Below, piece by piece: positions 48,958 through 61,217 of a stretch of DNA of 64,000 nt. This DNA comes from Asterias amurensis. Its lineage: Eukaryota; Echinodermata; Asteroidea; Forcipulatida; Asteriidae. The number at the start of each line of letters is the position of its first letter. The first letter of the stretch is position 1. Where the stretch lies: positions 12,910,139-12,974,138 of the forward strand of contig NC_092657.1 of the NCBI RefSeq assembly GCF_032118995.1, read 5' to 3'. Made by a program: the position numbers and the translations under genes. A model generated the notes under the pieces. That model saw only the letters and a list, made by a program, of their open reading frames with translations. It was not told where the DNA came from and made no database searches.

Positions 48958-49344
48958 AACGCTCGCGCCGATGGCACTTCTGTCTTAGGCCATTATAGCA
49001 TGACACTATTTGGCCCAGAATTGGCAGCTACTGGCCAGATAATGCAACAGCTGGCAGAAGGTTGGCCAAAATACTTTTTGCATTCAGGTTCATTTTGAGG
49101 CAGTCAGTTCTGATATTTGTGCAGTCTTAAAAACGATTGGTTAACTTCTTGTTTCCTTATACTAATGTTAAAGGCATGCGGTTAATTTTGCACTCTTGAA
49201 CATGATATGTACATAAACATAAACCACGTGATACTAACTCATCCGTATCTTGCCCGGCAGTCAGCATAACATGGCGGGTCAGCTTATTGCAACCTACAAC
49301 ATTCGGTTCCACAAAATTAGGACTTCGTTGTAAACAGAAGGGGA
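48958..49344. other. No gene seen
   Basis: A TTGGCCCAGAATTGGC-type stretch at 49010-49075 resembles words in the arms of the long palindrome. Otherwise unassigned. Confidence 0.4.
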
Positions 49345-49600
<256 letters not shown>

Positions 49601-49603
49601 TAT

Positions 49604-50262
49604 TGTAGCGGAAATGCAATTGACGGACATGTGACTGTTTAGTGTAGTATTTGCATGTGTTTGCTGCGTGGCTGGGCGATCGATGCAAGTGGGCGGAGCT
49701 TGGCACTTGCAGTGACTCAGGCTGACATGATACGCGTGCGCAGTGAATCAGGTAAGCGGGGTGCGCGTGCGCAGTTAGCAAACTAGGACCGCATGTGTGT
49801 AGAGGCGTGGCACCGGGGGTTGGCGTGGAGCGCATCACGAGTCAGTGTGTTTAGTGAAGTGACTCGAGCAAGACTTGGTATAGTGTTTTATTGTGTAGTG
49901 AGACCATCGTTTAGCTAGAGTACGTGTATTGGGTGATTGTCTTTGGGTTAGGGTTCATTGTCAATTTAAGGTCTTAGTCTTGTTATAGTTTTAAGAGTCT
50001 GTTTGGCGGTGCTGTCGACGTCGGACGATATACGATCGTAAGTTTGAATTGATTGCATTTATTTGGGTTATCTTGTATTCTTGCAATTTATGTGATATTC
50101 CAGGGTGTCTCAGGGGTGTCTATTAATAATAATAAACAACTACTATCAAATCAAAATTTGGCGAAACAATTATTAGTAAGCGAATATTTATTAATAAACA
50201 AATTACAAAATTGCCTAGTTGGGCCCTCCCAACTATTCTGCCTAGTTGTGTAACGGACAGTG
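49604..50262 (+). other. GC-rich segment; possible solo LTR or promoter
   Basis: It begins TGTAGCGG and ends TGTAACGGACA, with an AATAAA-like stretch at 50130, as an LTR might. No target duplication is visible. 49660-49860 is clearly more GC-rich than its surroundings and contains CAG|GTAAGC at 49749. Either reading is weak. Confidence 0.25.
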
Positions 50263-50424
50263 CCTTTCACAAAACAACACGAAAAATGAAAGCATGGTTA
50301 AACAATGGAATCAATGTGTGATGAATAGGTTTTCAAATAGTGGTTTAATCCAAACGAGGCCTGTTTCTTGGTAATTTTACCGAGACGAAGTCGAGGTAAA
50401 TTATAAAGAACTAGGCCTTTGCGG

Positions 50425-50425
50425 G

Positions 50426-50461
<36 letters not shown>

Positions 50462-51488
50462 GGTTTATTAAAAATCAAACGTAGCAGCCAAAAGGCTGAA
50501 TTGTGTTTAGTTTTACAATATAAAACTACATTCAAACATCAAAAACCAGCAAATATACAATACGAGATTATAAAAATAGAGTAGATGAGAATATAAAATT
50601 AAAAAACTGTAAGTATATACATTACAAATATTTACACAATGAAAACAAGTTATCTACAGGCCAGAACAATTATTGGTGATTGAGCAGCTCAACTAGGGAA
50701 GGGATGCAACTGTTTTTGAAACGGTTAGTCCTACATTTAATTGTACAAAGTTTATTGGAATTTCTCAGGTTGTTGTTTCTAGGTGGGGGAAGCCATTGTT
50801 TATATCTGTTAGAAGTGAGGAGGGATTTACCAAAATTTACGAAGAGCTGCTCAAGTGTAACATCCATGGCAGGGAGGCCAAGCTGGGAATAATCTCAGCA
50901 AAAGACTTAGTTTCACAGTAATCGTAGGACAAGATAATACGAAGAGCCTTGCGCTGCAACTTTTCAAGGCATCCAAGTTGAGACTTCGTGAGGCTTGAAT
51001 ACCAGACTGGGCAAGCATACTCAATAGTTGGTCTAACATACATAATATATACACTCAACAAATCAGCATTAGAAGTGCAGCACCGTTTTAATTGGCGCAG
51101 AAGGTACAATTTATAGTTGAAGGCTTTGCACATTGAACTTATCTGGGTATCCCATTTAAGATTACTCTGTAGATGAACCCCAAGAATTGTCATACAGCTT
51201 GTGTTAGTGAGGTAGTACAGCTGGGGTGCGTTGGAAACAAATACTCAAAGCTTGACACTTGGGAGGATTGATTTTCATGTTGTTAGTGTCAGCCCACTGT
51301 TGGAGACAGTCTAATTCGTTTTGCAAACCAATAGCATTCTCAGAGTTTTTAAAAGACTGGCTAAGGGTCATGTCATCTACATACTTATAGTGAGTAACCT
51401 CTTGATGATCAGTGACAAAATCATTAAACATGACCAAAAAGGCGATCGGTCCGATTTTGGTACCTTGTGGGACACCGGCTTTGAACAA
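50425..51488 (-). mobile_element. 5'-truncated LINE (CR1/jockey-like) reverse transcriptase fragment
   Basis: Minus-strand reading starts inside RT domain 5 (AGVPQGTKIGPIAFLVMFND) and includes the catalytic YVDD. It continues through thumb-region sequence (ILGVHLQSNLKWDTQI, VRPTIEYACPVWYSSLTK, LEKLQRKALRIIL) and ends RTNRFKNSCIPSLVELLN. Frameshifts at about 51200 and 50870 break it into three frames. The 3' end runs into an (AAT)n tail at 50430-50460. It is typical of a dead-on-arrival copy. Confidence 0.88.
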
Positions 51489-51489
51489 T

Positions 51490-52480
51490 TAGTTGAAAAC
51501 CACTAGTTGAAACTCGATTCAACACACTTTGATTCCCATTCATAAATACCTTTTAGGTCAAAGACATCATCACTGTTTGGTCAAAAAGTAAAATAATTGC
51601 AACAAATATAATGTTTAAATGATTTATTTCAACACAACCCCCCTCCAGCTATGAAACGGTAAAGCCCTCTGCCGCCCTCGGGTAAACAACTCCTTACAAG
51701 GGAATGGTGTGCGCATCGCGCGTATTTGCGTGGTGTGGCAAAACTGTTTCAGCCGTTGCTCTCGATCAATATGAATGGAGAAACTGTCTCAAAAGAACAT
51801 GTGCAAGGTCGCGTGTCACACCCATGAATTAACACTTGTTACCGGTCATGAAAAAAAGGTTTACATCCACCCACGTGAAGCGCTCTACACCAATAGGAAT
51901 AGCGAAACTGTCTGAGGTATTTATGAATAACAAATAAAATTGGTCCTGGATACAGGTAATGAAAGGTATTTACTTTTGTATGTTATATTTGTTTGTCTTT
52001 TTTCGGACACTACAACAATTATAACAAACGGCCGTCCAGGGAAAGCCAAAAGTAAAACAAAAATGTCAACAAACACATGTGCCCTCCCAAACCATGTGCA
52101 TAAAAAAGAGTTAAGATTGGAAACAACACTGGAAATAAATGTATCAGTACACATACACTTTCATACTCTAGATATTAAGTTTACACTGAGCTATTGCGCA
52201 GCCAGCGACTGTTCCATGTGCTTGTGTCTACGGTACGGTAAACAATTCATGAAATGTGTTAAAATGCAATGGAATAATACCAGCATATATAGCTTGAGGT
52301 GAGTCGTCAACCAATACAGTCACCATTAATTTCGAAGCCCCATATGATTTTAACACGCTACACGTTCTTAGAAAAAAAAACGCAGGTTGGACTTGGGGTA
52401 TTTTCTTTCTGTATCAACTAAATTTTGCTTTTGTATTTACTTCACATCTTTATTAACTTTTACTCCTCTTTTGTTTTCAT
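51490..52480. other. No gene; block shared with TRIM copy 2 flank
   Basis: 51865-51945 (CACCCACGTGA.GCGCTCTAC, CACCAATAGG, GAGGTATTTATGAATAA) matches 29800-29880. A 120-codon frame at 51940-52302 has no recognisable domain, and I do not annotate it. Confidence 0.5.
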
Positions 52481-52482
52481 CT

Positions 52483-52550
52483 CAAAGCGCATAGGGACTT
52501 ATATGTGATTGTGATATGCGCTCTACAAAAATGGTTCATTATGTGAGATG
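52483..52550 (+). mobile_element. L2/V-SINE type 3' tail fragment
   Basis: CTCAAAGCGCATAGGGACTT and GATATGCGCTCTACAAAAAT are the usual paired words of this tail. The rest of the SINE is not evident. Confidence 0.5.
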
Positions 52551-52707
52551 TAGGTTGGTGATACCAATGATACCATTTACCATCCATAACGTTACATTGA
52601 CTGTGTCTGAAGAACATACCTGTAACCAGTTGTTCTCAGTGAGATGTTGCTTATGAGTTCCTCAGTGCGCCTCTTGTTTTGTTTAATCTCTTCTTGGTCC
52701 ATAGAAA

Positions 52708-55700
52708 ATGGCGCATGGCTGCTTGGAGAGCGTTTCGAACTCTTTAAAGGAAACCATACGAGATGGCGGTATTCATGGTTGGATTGCTGTGTTGGGTTTA
52801 TTTACGTGTTTTGCAGCAAGGGTTGGTGTGACCAAAGGTCTGGGTATGATGTTACCCACCCTACAGGAACAGTTCGTCACTTCCACGTGGTTAATTGGCT
52901 GGATGGTTGCTTTTGTTTCGTCTGGTGGGGCGTTCTCGGGTAAGTTTATCTTAAATATTGATGTACTTTTAATTAAACTTTACTGTTTATAAAATAGTTT
53001 ATTTAAACTTATCTCTTTGCTTATTTGTGTACAAGCCAGTCACAATATGAAACAGTTGGCCCAGTCCACAGTTATTAAGTTAAACTTTTGTGTTTATGGC
53101 AAGTGTTGCTGTATTGATTGTTCCCTTGTGGATTTTCATCACTTTGTTGCTCTGTACTCATCATTGTTTTGTTGTCTGATTTCCAAATGAATAATAATAC
53201 AATAAATATAAATAATAATATCAATTAAAAACTAGACATTAGGTGTTTGTGAACAAACACAAAGCTGTTCCGTGTTGTTTTGCTTGGACCATGTGCTCAA
53301 ATGACCAAGGAGTCTATAACTGAAACAATTGAAAATAGGTTGTGTATTTCTTAAGATATGGTCTCACTTCCGGTTGACCCGGAAGTATAGGTCAACTTGA
53401 TGTCAAGGTTTTTTTTTAAATGAATGTCCATGCCCAATGAGTTTAAACATTGGTCGTGTAGTTCTTGAAATTAAGGTGCTGCAAAGATTTCCACTGTAAC
53501 TTGTCAATAGAGGGCGTTATATAAGTTGAGTGGTATCAACATCTCCTTTTTTTAAGGCAAATAATGTTCAACTGAATTGTTTATCCCCAAAAGTTCAATT
53601 AAAAAGTTGAATGAATGTAAAAACTTGTATTTTACTCAGGATTGTTTGATTTGTTTGGTTTATTGAGTACATGACAGTATTATTAGAGTCCATTATCATG
53701 TGACAAACTCCTTAGGATGAAATCCCTGTATTTGGTAGTTGGTTTGATGTTTGATCTAGTACGAGTGGATTTCACTGAACTCATAACCACCAAACTCTGT
53801 GCTAATGATTACCATTTTCCACTTACTGTGTATTTCAAACATCATGCATGCACACAGGTTATGCTGGGCTAACAATTGAGAAATAATAACAACAACAAAA
53901 ACAACAACAAAAACAACAACAACAACGACAACGACAACGACAACAACACTGGCAACGGCAACGGCAACAACGGCAACGACGGCGGCGGCGGCAGCGGCGG
54001 CAGCGGCGGCAGCGGCAGCGGCGGCAGCACCAGCAGCAGCAGCAGTAGTAGTAGTAGTATATCGACGAAAACAATATCAACAGCTAAAAAAAAAAAGATC
54101 GCCTGGACGGATGTAATATATTGTAACTTTGTTCAATTATACTGCTGTCACAATTATAATCAATGTATCATCGCCATGTTTTTTGTTCTTCTTTTCTGAG
54201 CAGGGATATTAGCAACGCCACTAAAGGAGAGATTTGGCGCCAGGACTGTGGTGATAGTGAGTGGAATAGTTGCTGGTATCTCTATGATAACTGCGTCATT
54301 CCTATCCAGTCTGTACGCAATCACCTTCCTCCTTACTGTTTCAGGTAAAACGTTGCTTAAAATTAACATAAACAAGTTGGATTGAGCTAACAAAACAGTT
54401 GCTGACATTGTTACCACTTTATGCAACACACTATATGCATAATCTGACAAACCTGTGTAAGTTTGAGATCGATCGGCCATCTGGTTCACGAGAAAAAAAG
54501 TAAAACAAAACGATTGCACATTTTGCATAACACCAAAGCAAGCCTATCGGGAGAGTGTATACACTACAAACAAATGACCTTGTTGAGGCATATTGTCCTC
54601 TAACTAAATGTTTTACTTTTTTGATTGGTCGTTTTCGCGGGTTTAAATGTTTGCAGCAGAGATTGTACAGTACGGAGCTTTTAAAGGGACATGCGTAAAA
54701 ACAAAATTGCGTGCGAACGAAACAAATAATTGGGTGCAAACAAAAACAAGTCCAACGAAGATTTTGATCGTACGCAAGCACATTTTTAGTTCGCAACTGT
54801 TTTCGTACGCACGCGTATTTGTTGCGGTTGAACGTAGATTTATTTGTCAGCTCGCATATTTGTTTTTGTTCGCACGCAACTTGTTTTCATTTTTTTTTCA
54901 CGCATATTATTCCTTAAGCTCCGTATAATAGAGCAATAATGTCTATCGGTCAAACCACACATCAGCTGGACTAACAATCAAGACACTGTAATTGCAACTA
55001 CATTCAACAAACAGTATGAAGATAGTATGGTATAGTGACTTCTTTAAATTCTACTTCCTGAGGTGCTGAATTTTTTTGAGAACATAGTAAAACAAGTCAC
55101 GAAAATAACATTAACGGACATTACGAAACATGTGAAACGTCTTTACGTGATACTGGTTTACTCATTCATAAAAACAATTGCAGCACCTTAGCAATTAACA
55201 TATAAAGGGAAAGTACGCGTTTTGTAATTACTAAAAACAAATATTAACTCAAAAATTTACTTGGTAACGAGCATTGGAGAGCTGTTGTTAGTATACAACA
55301 TTTCGAGGAACGGCTTCCTCTGAAGTAGTATGTATTTTGAGAAAGTGTTTATTTCTGACTTGAATGTTAAAAGACTTTAAGCTATAAGTATTTTATTTCT
55401 AACTGAAAGCACACAAATTTTGTTATCTTTCATCTTTGTCTTGCAACTTCTATGACCAATTTAGCTTAAATTTTCACAGGCTTGTGATGTTATGCTTATG
55501 CTGGGATACACCAAGTGAAAAGACTGTGCTTTGACAATTAACAAACGTGTACCTTCCCCTTAAAGAGAGTGGACACTATTGGTAATTGTCAAAGACCAGT
55601 CTTCTCACTTCTCACGTAAAATAACAAACCTGTGAAAATTTGAGCTCGATTGGTCGTCGGAGTTGCGAGATAACTATGAAAGAAAAAAACACCCTTGTCA

Positions 55701-58636
55701 CACGAAGTTGTGTGCTTCCAGATGCTTGATTTCGAGACCTCAAGTTCTAAACTTGAGGTCTCGAAATCAAACTCGTGGAAAAGTACTTGTTTCTCAAAAA
55801 CTATGTTACTTCAAGAGGGAGCCGTTTCTCTCACTGTTTTATACCTCTCCCCATTACTCGTTGACAAATGAGGTTTTATGCTAATAATTACTTTGAGTAA
55901 CTACAAATAGTGTCCACTGCCTTTAAAGGTTAACTTTTTATTATCATTATCTTAAAATGGTGTGAGTGTAATTTATGTAAATATGTTGACATTGTTGAAA
56001 AAAGTACCTTAATGTTTAGAAAATGTTGAGTATACTTTGTTCCCTCAGCTCTTCAGAGGAATGTTAAAAGTTAAAACTCTTAACATATTTCGTATCTTAC
56101 TATTCAGGAGCAGCAATTGGCATCACTTACATAATATCGAAGCATCTGGTTGGAAGTTTCTTTACCAAATCACTCACAACAGCCTACGGCTTGGGGTCCA
56201 TGGGCTCCTCCTTTGCCTTCATTGCTGTTGTGCCATTGATACAGCTTTTCCTAGATATATACGGCTGGAGAGGAACAATGCTACTACTTGGAGCATTATT
56301 ATTACATATCGCTGTTTGTGGAGCTCTGATGAAACCACCTGCAGCTAGTGGGAGTCGAGATGGTTACGAAGCAGCTCTCACATACGAGGAGCAAGAGACC
56401 GGAGAAGACAAAAGGGCACCAAACAACCACTGTGGCTGTTTTAACAAAGTATACTTATTCACTCGTGAAACATTCCAGCGTGGTTTGTTCTCATCCACAT
56501 CATTTTGGTTTATTGTATTTATATCAACTGTTCGACTAATCACTTACTGTGCTTGGTTAGTCTACTATGTGCAGTATACTACTGTGTATAAAGGATTCAC
56601 AATGGAAGACGCGTCGAATTTCATCGTTGCTTATGGAATTGGAAGAGCAGTAGCCTGCCTTATGATCGCCCCTATAATTCAGCAAGTGCAATTTGTCAGC
56701 AAATACACCTGGCTGGCTATAGCTGTACTTATACTTGTCATTTACTATGCTGTCGACCCATGGTTGATGTCTTACTGGCCAATTACTGGAAATGCTTGTA
56801 TCTTTGGAATTGCTTTTGCATTGACTTCCATACTCATAGATGTTGTCATAAAGGAAATATTTGGTAAAGAACAGCTGGGCCATGTTCTTGGCTGGATGGG
56901 ATTTATGACTGGTTTGTCCATAATCCTTCTCCTATATGTCCCAGGTGAGTTTTTGTGTTAAATGAACACGCTGCTTTGGATCGGACAAGTTGGTCATTGA
57001 AAAGCGTTTGTAACCGTTTGTTATAAAATGCATATGGGAATTAATATATTTTTAAATTGGAATACAATGATCCACACACGTTTGCGTGTTTGCGTGGTTT
57101 TCCTTTTACTTTGCGACCTAACACAGTCGGCCGTTTATGTGAGTCAACAATTTGACCCCCATAAAATGGCCGACCGTGTTTGTCGACGAGGTAAAAGGAA
57201 AACCACGCAATTCGAGTTATACTTGTGTGGATCATTATATTATACTTTTAAAATATCTTTATAATCATATGCATTTTACGAACGGTTACAAAAGCTTTTC
57301 AAAAACAAACTCGACCGATCCAAGGCAACGTGTTCCTTTAATTGTTAAACCAAATTCATAAATACCTCTGACAGTTTCGATATTACTATTGGTGGAGAGC
57401 ACGTCGCGTTTTTTTAAACGCTTGATTATGACCAGCTGGAGTTGTTTATAACTGATTTTTCGGATACGTGTGAGCGGGTTAGCCCACACTTTCGTTCCCA
57501 GGGGTGATCGATCTCGCCGCGCCTTTTTGACCCATGACTACGAGGATGCATACAACACTACTAGGCGCACGAATGCATATCCGAAAATGGTCTCTGTCAT
57601 CAAGATAAGACACATGTACAAAGCTCAAGGAAATGACGTCGGTATATTTCGACATGCAAATATCGTCCTGATTAACACAATCAAACTAAGTAGGATTTGA
57701 AACTTTGCGTGGTGGAAATACGATATAGAAAGGTTTGCGGTAACACCATGTAATGACTTTCTCTATTGAGTTGGGGTGGTTCTGAAAAGAACCGTTGGTT
57801 TCAACTCGACGTTTCGATAAGTATGCTCTGATCGTCTTCTGCAGAAGACGATCAGAGCAGAAGACGATCAGAGCATACTGATCGAAACGTCGAGTTGAAA
57901 CCAACGGTTCTTTTCAGAATCACCCCAACTCATTAGAGATAGTCATTACATGGTGTTACCGCAAACCTTTCTACAAGCAAACTAACCCAACATATTGATA
58001 ACAGATTCGTAAATGATTGATAAACGTTCTGCATCGAGTATTTTGTGAGGTGTCTTGGCCGAGTGGCTATATTCAAGTATGGTCAAAATCAATGGAGTGT
58101 GGCTTCAGGTCCCGGTAGTAAAGCTTTTGTCCTTGAGCAATATACTTTACTAATGTTTCTTTTCACCAAGTGTTATGTATCTGGCAGTTTGATTTGTTGG
58201 TAAGAAAAAGCCTTCGGAGCGCTACCTTTTTCCAGGGAACGGATACATATGAAAGGGGTGTTATTGCCCCGATGACCGGGGCAATATAGTAAAGCGCATT
58301 GGGACGGTAGTTGTAAAATTCACTATTGTGTTGTTTATATTTAGTAGTTTTGTCGGGATGGATCCAAACCACTCTCTCGATCAACAAAGCTCACGGCTAC
58401 ACTGGCGAGCTGATGAAATAATGAGTCGCAAATTAATGAATGAATGAACGAAACAGTAAATGAAGGTATGAAACTTAAACATGTGTACGTTTTGTTTGTG
58501 CCCACCAGGATTGATATACGACTTAACTGGAGACTACACCGTGGCCTTCAGTCTAATGGCTGGTGCACAATTACTGAGTGTTGCTGCTGCCTTTTGGTTA
58601 CACTGGAGGCATAAAGGAGAGAAGAGTTTTCGATAA
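52708..58636 (+). CDS. Monocarboxylate-transporter-like MFS protein (SLC16 family), 4 exons
   Basis: Exons 52708-52939, 54204-54344, 56108-56944 and 58509-58636 join to 445 codons. All three introns are phase 1, with GT donors and AG acceptors, each splitting a Gly codon. DGGIHGW (residues 19-25) fits the N-terminal MCT motif before TM1. FFTKSLTTAYGLGSMGSS fits the TM5 region, and GLIYDLTGDYTVAF fits the TM11-12 loop. About 12 hydrophobic segments are present, and a hydrophilic loop of about 50 residues (GSRDGYEAALTYEEQETGED...) separates the two halves, as in MCTs. The family moves lactate, pyruvate, ketone bodies or related solutes with protons across the plasma membrane; this member's substrate is unknown. 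The ATG at 52708 has a fair context (AAAATGG) and lies 4 nt after a possible acceptor (CATAG), so a 5'-UTR exon may exist upstream. No disabling change seen. Confidence 0.9.
53232..53560 (+). mobile_element. HINE-like 5' end in intron 1
   Basis: CTAGACATTAGGTGTTTGTG, then AAAGCTGTTCCGTG and GAGTCTATAACT, collinear with the outer ends of the 43689-45893 palindrome. The 3' limit is unclear. Confidence 0.6.
53880..54060. repeat. Trinucleotide mixture AAC / GGC / AGC / AGT
   Basis: Low-complexity triplets in intron 1, about 140 bp before exon 2. The Asn/Gly/Ser-rich frame across it is not part of the transporter. Confidence 0.9.
55204..55559 (+). mobile_element. M1 MITE, old copy, intron 2
   Basis: Strongly diverged from AAAGGGAAAGTACGCG to CGTGTACCTTCCCC, with ACTTGGTAACGAGCATTGG and AAGTGAAAAGACTGTGCTTT recognisable. 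It faces the next copy, sharing the TTAA at 55560. Confidence 0.7.
55564..55922 (-). mobile_element. M1 MITE, full length, intron 2
   Basis: TTAA|AGAGAGTGGACACTATTGG through the GACCTCAAGTT/AACTTGAGGTC hairpin to AAATAGTGTCCACTGCCT|TTAA. Opposite orientation to 55204-55559. Confidence 0.92.
56962..57337. mobile_element. Palindromic TTAA element P1, full copy, intron 3
   Basis: TTAA|ATGAACACGCTGCTTTGGAT to AAGGCAACGTGTTCCT|TTAA. The halves are inverted copies of one another meeting near 57145 (GAGTCAACAATTTGACCCCC). It starts 17 nt after the exon 3 donor. Confidence 0.9.
57345..57600. repeat. Inverted match to 29580-29880
   Basis: CATAAATACCTC.GACAGTTTCG, ATTGGTGGAGAGC, GTTTATAAC and GCATATCCGAAAA pair with the reverse complement of the TRIM copy 2 flank. 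Probably a mobile repeat of unknown type. Confidence 0.6.
57729..57970. repeat. Near-perfect 240-bp palindrome, intron 3
   Basis: AAAGGTTTGCGGTAACACCA at 57730 is mirrored at 57951-57970. The arms continue through AACCGTTGGTTTCAACTCGA to a centre at CTGCAG (57839). AGAAGACGATCAGAGC is duplicated in tandem just right of centre. A related, degraded segment lies at 26160-26240. Confidence 0.9.
58044..58330 (+). mobile_element. tRNA-derived SINE (S2-like), degraded, intron 3
   Basis: Head GGTGTCTTGGCCGAGTGGCT, a poor B-box, and a tail with TAAAGCGCATTGGGACGGTA. It resembles the SINE split at 18528-20385. Confidence 0.55.
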
Positions 58637-59019
58637 AGACGCCACGCCGTTAGTCTTGTCATGACAGAGTGTTAGCAGAGAATAATTTGGGGGTATGCCG
58701 CTTCTCGATTGACCCTCGCTAACTTTCATTTTCCTTAAAGTAACAAATACTGAATGGTGATTGTGGAAACATATTGAAATATTTGTGTCGACAATTTCAG
58801 TGAGCGTTATCATCGATTTTTCTTTTTAATCGATTTCATGCTAAAAGTGTCATCGGTGTTGTATTTTTTTTTTCGCGTGTTTTGTATGGTGGATTACATA
58901 GTGTTGGCAGTGCCAGCCACTGTTTTATAAACCAATATGTAATGCCCCTTTGACTTATCATTGTTCCATCGTCTTTACGACTTCTTCTGAACCCCTTTTA
59001 AACCCTTCTCATCCTGTCC

Positions 59020-59025
59020 AATAAA
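59020..59025 (+). terminator. Candidate polyadenylation signal of the transporter gene
   Basis: AATAAA, 384 nt after the stop codon and the first canonical signal downstream on this strand. Cleavage site not identifiable. Confidence 0.5.
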
Positions 59026-59080
59026 CTAGAGAGCTTTCGATTTTGGGACGGTAGGAACACAGAGGACGGGAGGTAGCGTT

Positions 59081-60846
59081 AAGGCCGAGTCACACAGTGA
59101 CTGCAGCGATAACTAAAATGTTAACGATAACGACGCAAAGAGGAGACATTGTATTGGTTAATTAATTGCTCTACACAGAAAACGCCCATGCTTCAAGGGC
59201 GTGCATTTCTAACGTTCTCGTTTCCATTCTCTTATAAAGGCGTGTGCTCACGATTGAACGCCCCCGCCCTGTATGATGTGGACCGCACGGTAACATACTT
59301 GGCTTGAGTCCCATTCCAATGAGGTTCATTTTATGTCCAGTCCCATCATCTTGACACCAGGAAAATTTTGAGCGGCCGGCATCCCCAGCCATATGCCTGG
59401 CCATTCTCGGGACCGGGTGGTGTCATGTTTACGCGTTGTTGTGGTTTTTATTAACTGCACCGAACCGTGATCTTGTGAGCCCTTTCACCGTTAGACTTGA
59501 TTCAATGTCCGTTCTCGTGCGAGAGGTCCCTTGTCACATCCGCCGCCACAATGTAGCTACACTGGTCCCGAGAAAGGTACGGAACAGTTTGGGGGTGATC
59601 GGCTGCACAAAACAAATGTTCATTTGTGGGCGATGGGACTGAAAAAAAACTGTCACGGAACTGCGACTTGAGTCAAGTCAATGTCAAAAGGAACAATAAA
59701 ACAACGTGTGCAAAATTCTACGATTTGTTCTTCTCCAAATCATGATAAAGCTGTGTTGTCCTTGGTATGGGTGGTTCATGTTAAAATGGGTTGATCCAAT
59801 TGTGTGCGAAGGTTGAAAAAAAAATAATATAATAATTAGTTTCCTTTTGTGTAAGGGTTTTCGTGGAGAATTATTTGTGAGCCGGGAATTTTTGCAAAAG
59901 AGCTGGACAACACCTTATTGGGAACTATACAAGGTAATAAGCATTTTAGTTTGTTTAGACTGAGTTGTCCGCATGAATATAGTCTGATTAGTGATCGATA
60001 ACTAATACGCAAAATCACCTTGATGTTGCAGTGTTAAAGTAGGTCGGTACAGTGACTGTGTAATTGCCTTCGACGCGTTCCTTTTAGAGAAAACAAACGG
60101 AGCGGAACAAATTGACTTATTTTATTTACTGACGTGCATGCAGCTATAGTACAAAAACAATTACGCTTGTCACCACGTAATTGAATTGTAAAAGTAGGTC
60201 GGTACAGTACCCTTGGATGTGAAATTGCCTCTGTTGTGTTCCGTTTACAAAACTAAATAAATGGAGCGGAACAAATTTACTTCTCTTTTCTGACGTACAT
60301 GCAGCTATATAGCGCTAAAGATCTCATAACAAAAACAATTATGATTTCCACCACGTAATTGCAGTCTACACACCTCGGTATTGTGCCACCTTGGCTGTTA
60401 ATTGTTTTTTTTTGCAACGTTTTTTTTTACAGAAAACAAATTGAGCGGAACAATTGCTCTCATCTCGGTTCTGACGTGCATGAACCGCTTTTTATTCCAG
60501 TAAAAACCAAAACAAATACGCGAACAAAAAACTTTTAGTTTCTCTGTAAACGTATGTCGGTTTTAAGAGTCAGTCAGCGTATAACAATATTTGTGAGCAT
60601 ATGGGTGTGTATTCGTTTATCTTCCATGGGTTGACCCCTGTCTACGTCTGCCCAGGTACGTTCGAATAGCTTTGACGGGGCTCACCCGGGTCGGCCCCCA
60701 GTGCCCTGCTTGTGGAGTGGGTCACTTTGGTGACCTGATGAGTATGCCATCACCACGAGAGGGCGAGTGTGATCGTTCGATTAGCTCTATTTGCGTTATA
60801 TATGCGTTGTTATAGTTTTGGCAAACGCTACAGTGTGACTTGGCCT
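59081..60846. mobile_element. 1.8 kb TIR element (AAGGCCGAGTCACACAGTG ends), non-coding
   Basis: The left end AAGGCCGAGTCACACAGTGA is inverted at ACAGTGTGACTTGGCCTTA (60829-60847). AACGATAACGACGC inside the left end has a weaker partner, GCGTTGTTATAG, on the right. No transposase seen. It contains most of a short tandem array (60034-60510). Confidence 0.65.
60034..60510. repeat. Three diverged tandem units of 145-175 bp
   Basis: Each unit has GTAGGTCGGTACAGT-like, GTGTAATTGCCT-like, GGAGCGGAACAA and CTGACGTGCATGCAGCTAT words. A further partial unit is at 61222-61330, after an M1 MITE, about 300 bp upstream of the fibrinogen-domain gene. Confidence 0.8.
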
Positions 60847-60848
60847 TA

Positions 60849-61217
60849 CAGACACTTGACACCATTGTAAATTGTTAACACACAGTCGGTGTATCTCACC
60901 ATATATTTAAAATAACAAACCTGTGAAAATTTGAGCTCACTCGGTCGTCGTTGTTGCGAGATATTTTTGAAAGAAAAAAAAACAACCTTGTAACACGTAG
61001 TTGATTGCTTTCAGATGTTTGATTTCGGGACCTAAAATTCTAAATATGAGGTTTTGAAATCAATTTCGTGGAAAATTACTTCTTTCTCGAAAACTACGTC
61101 ACTTCAAAGGGAGCCGTTTATAACGGTGTTGTATACCATCAACCTCTCCCCATTACTTACAAGAAAGGTGTTATGCTTATAAATATTTTGAGAAATTACC
61201 AATAGTGTCCACTGCCT
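60849..61217 (-). mobile_element. M1 MITE, full length
   Basis: From ACAGACACTTGACACCATTG to AATAGTGTCCACTGCCT|TTAA, in the same orientation as 55564-55922. It abuts the TIR element on its left. Confidence 0.88.

Noticed and set aside
51940-52302. 120-codon plus-strand frame
   Set aside because: No recognisable domain, ordinary AT-rich composition, and it follows a repeat block shared with the TRIM flank. Could be chance; not annotated.
57800-57900. Hammerhead ribozyme, suggested by the ...GATCGAAACGTC word
   Set aside because: The required CUGANGA box is absent (CTGCAGAAGA instead), and the stems are better explained by the larger palindrome.
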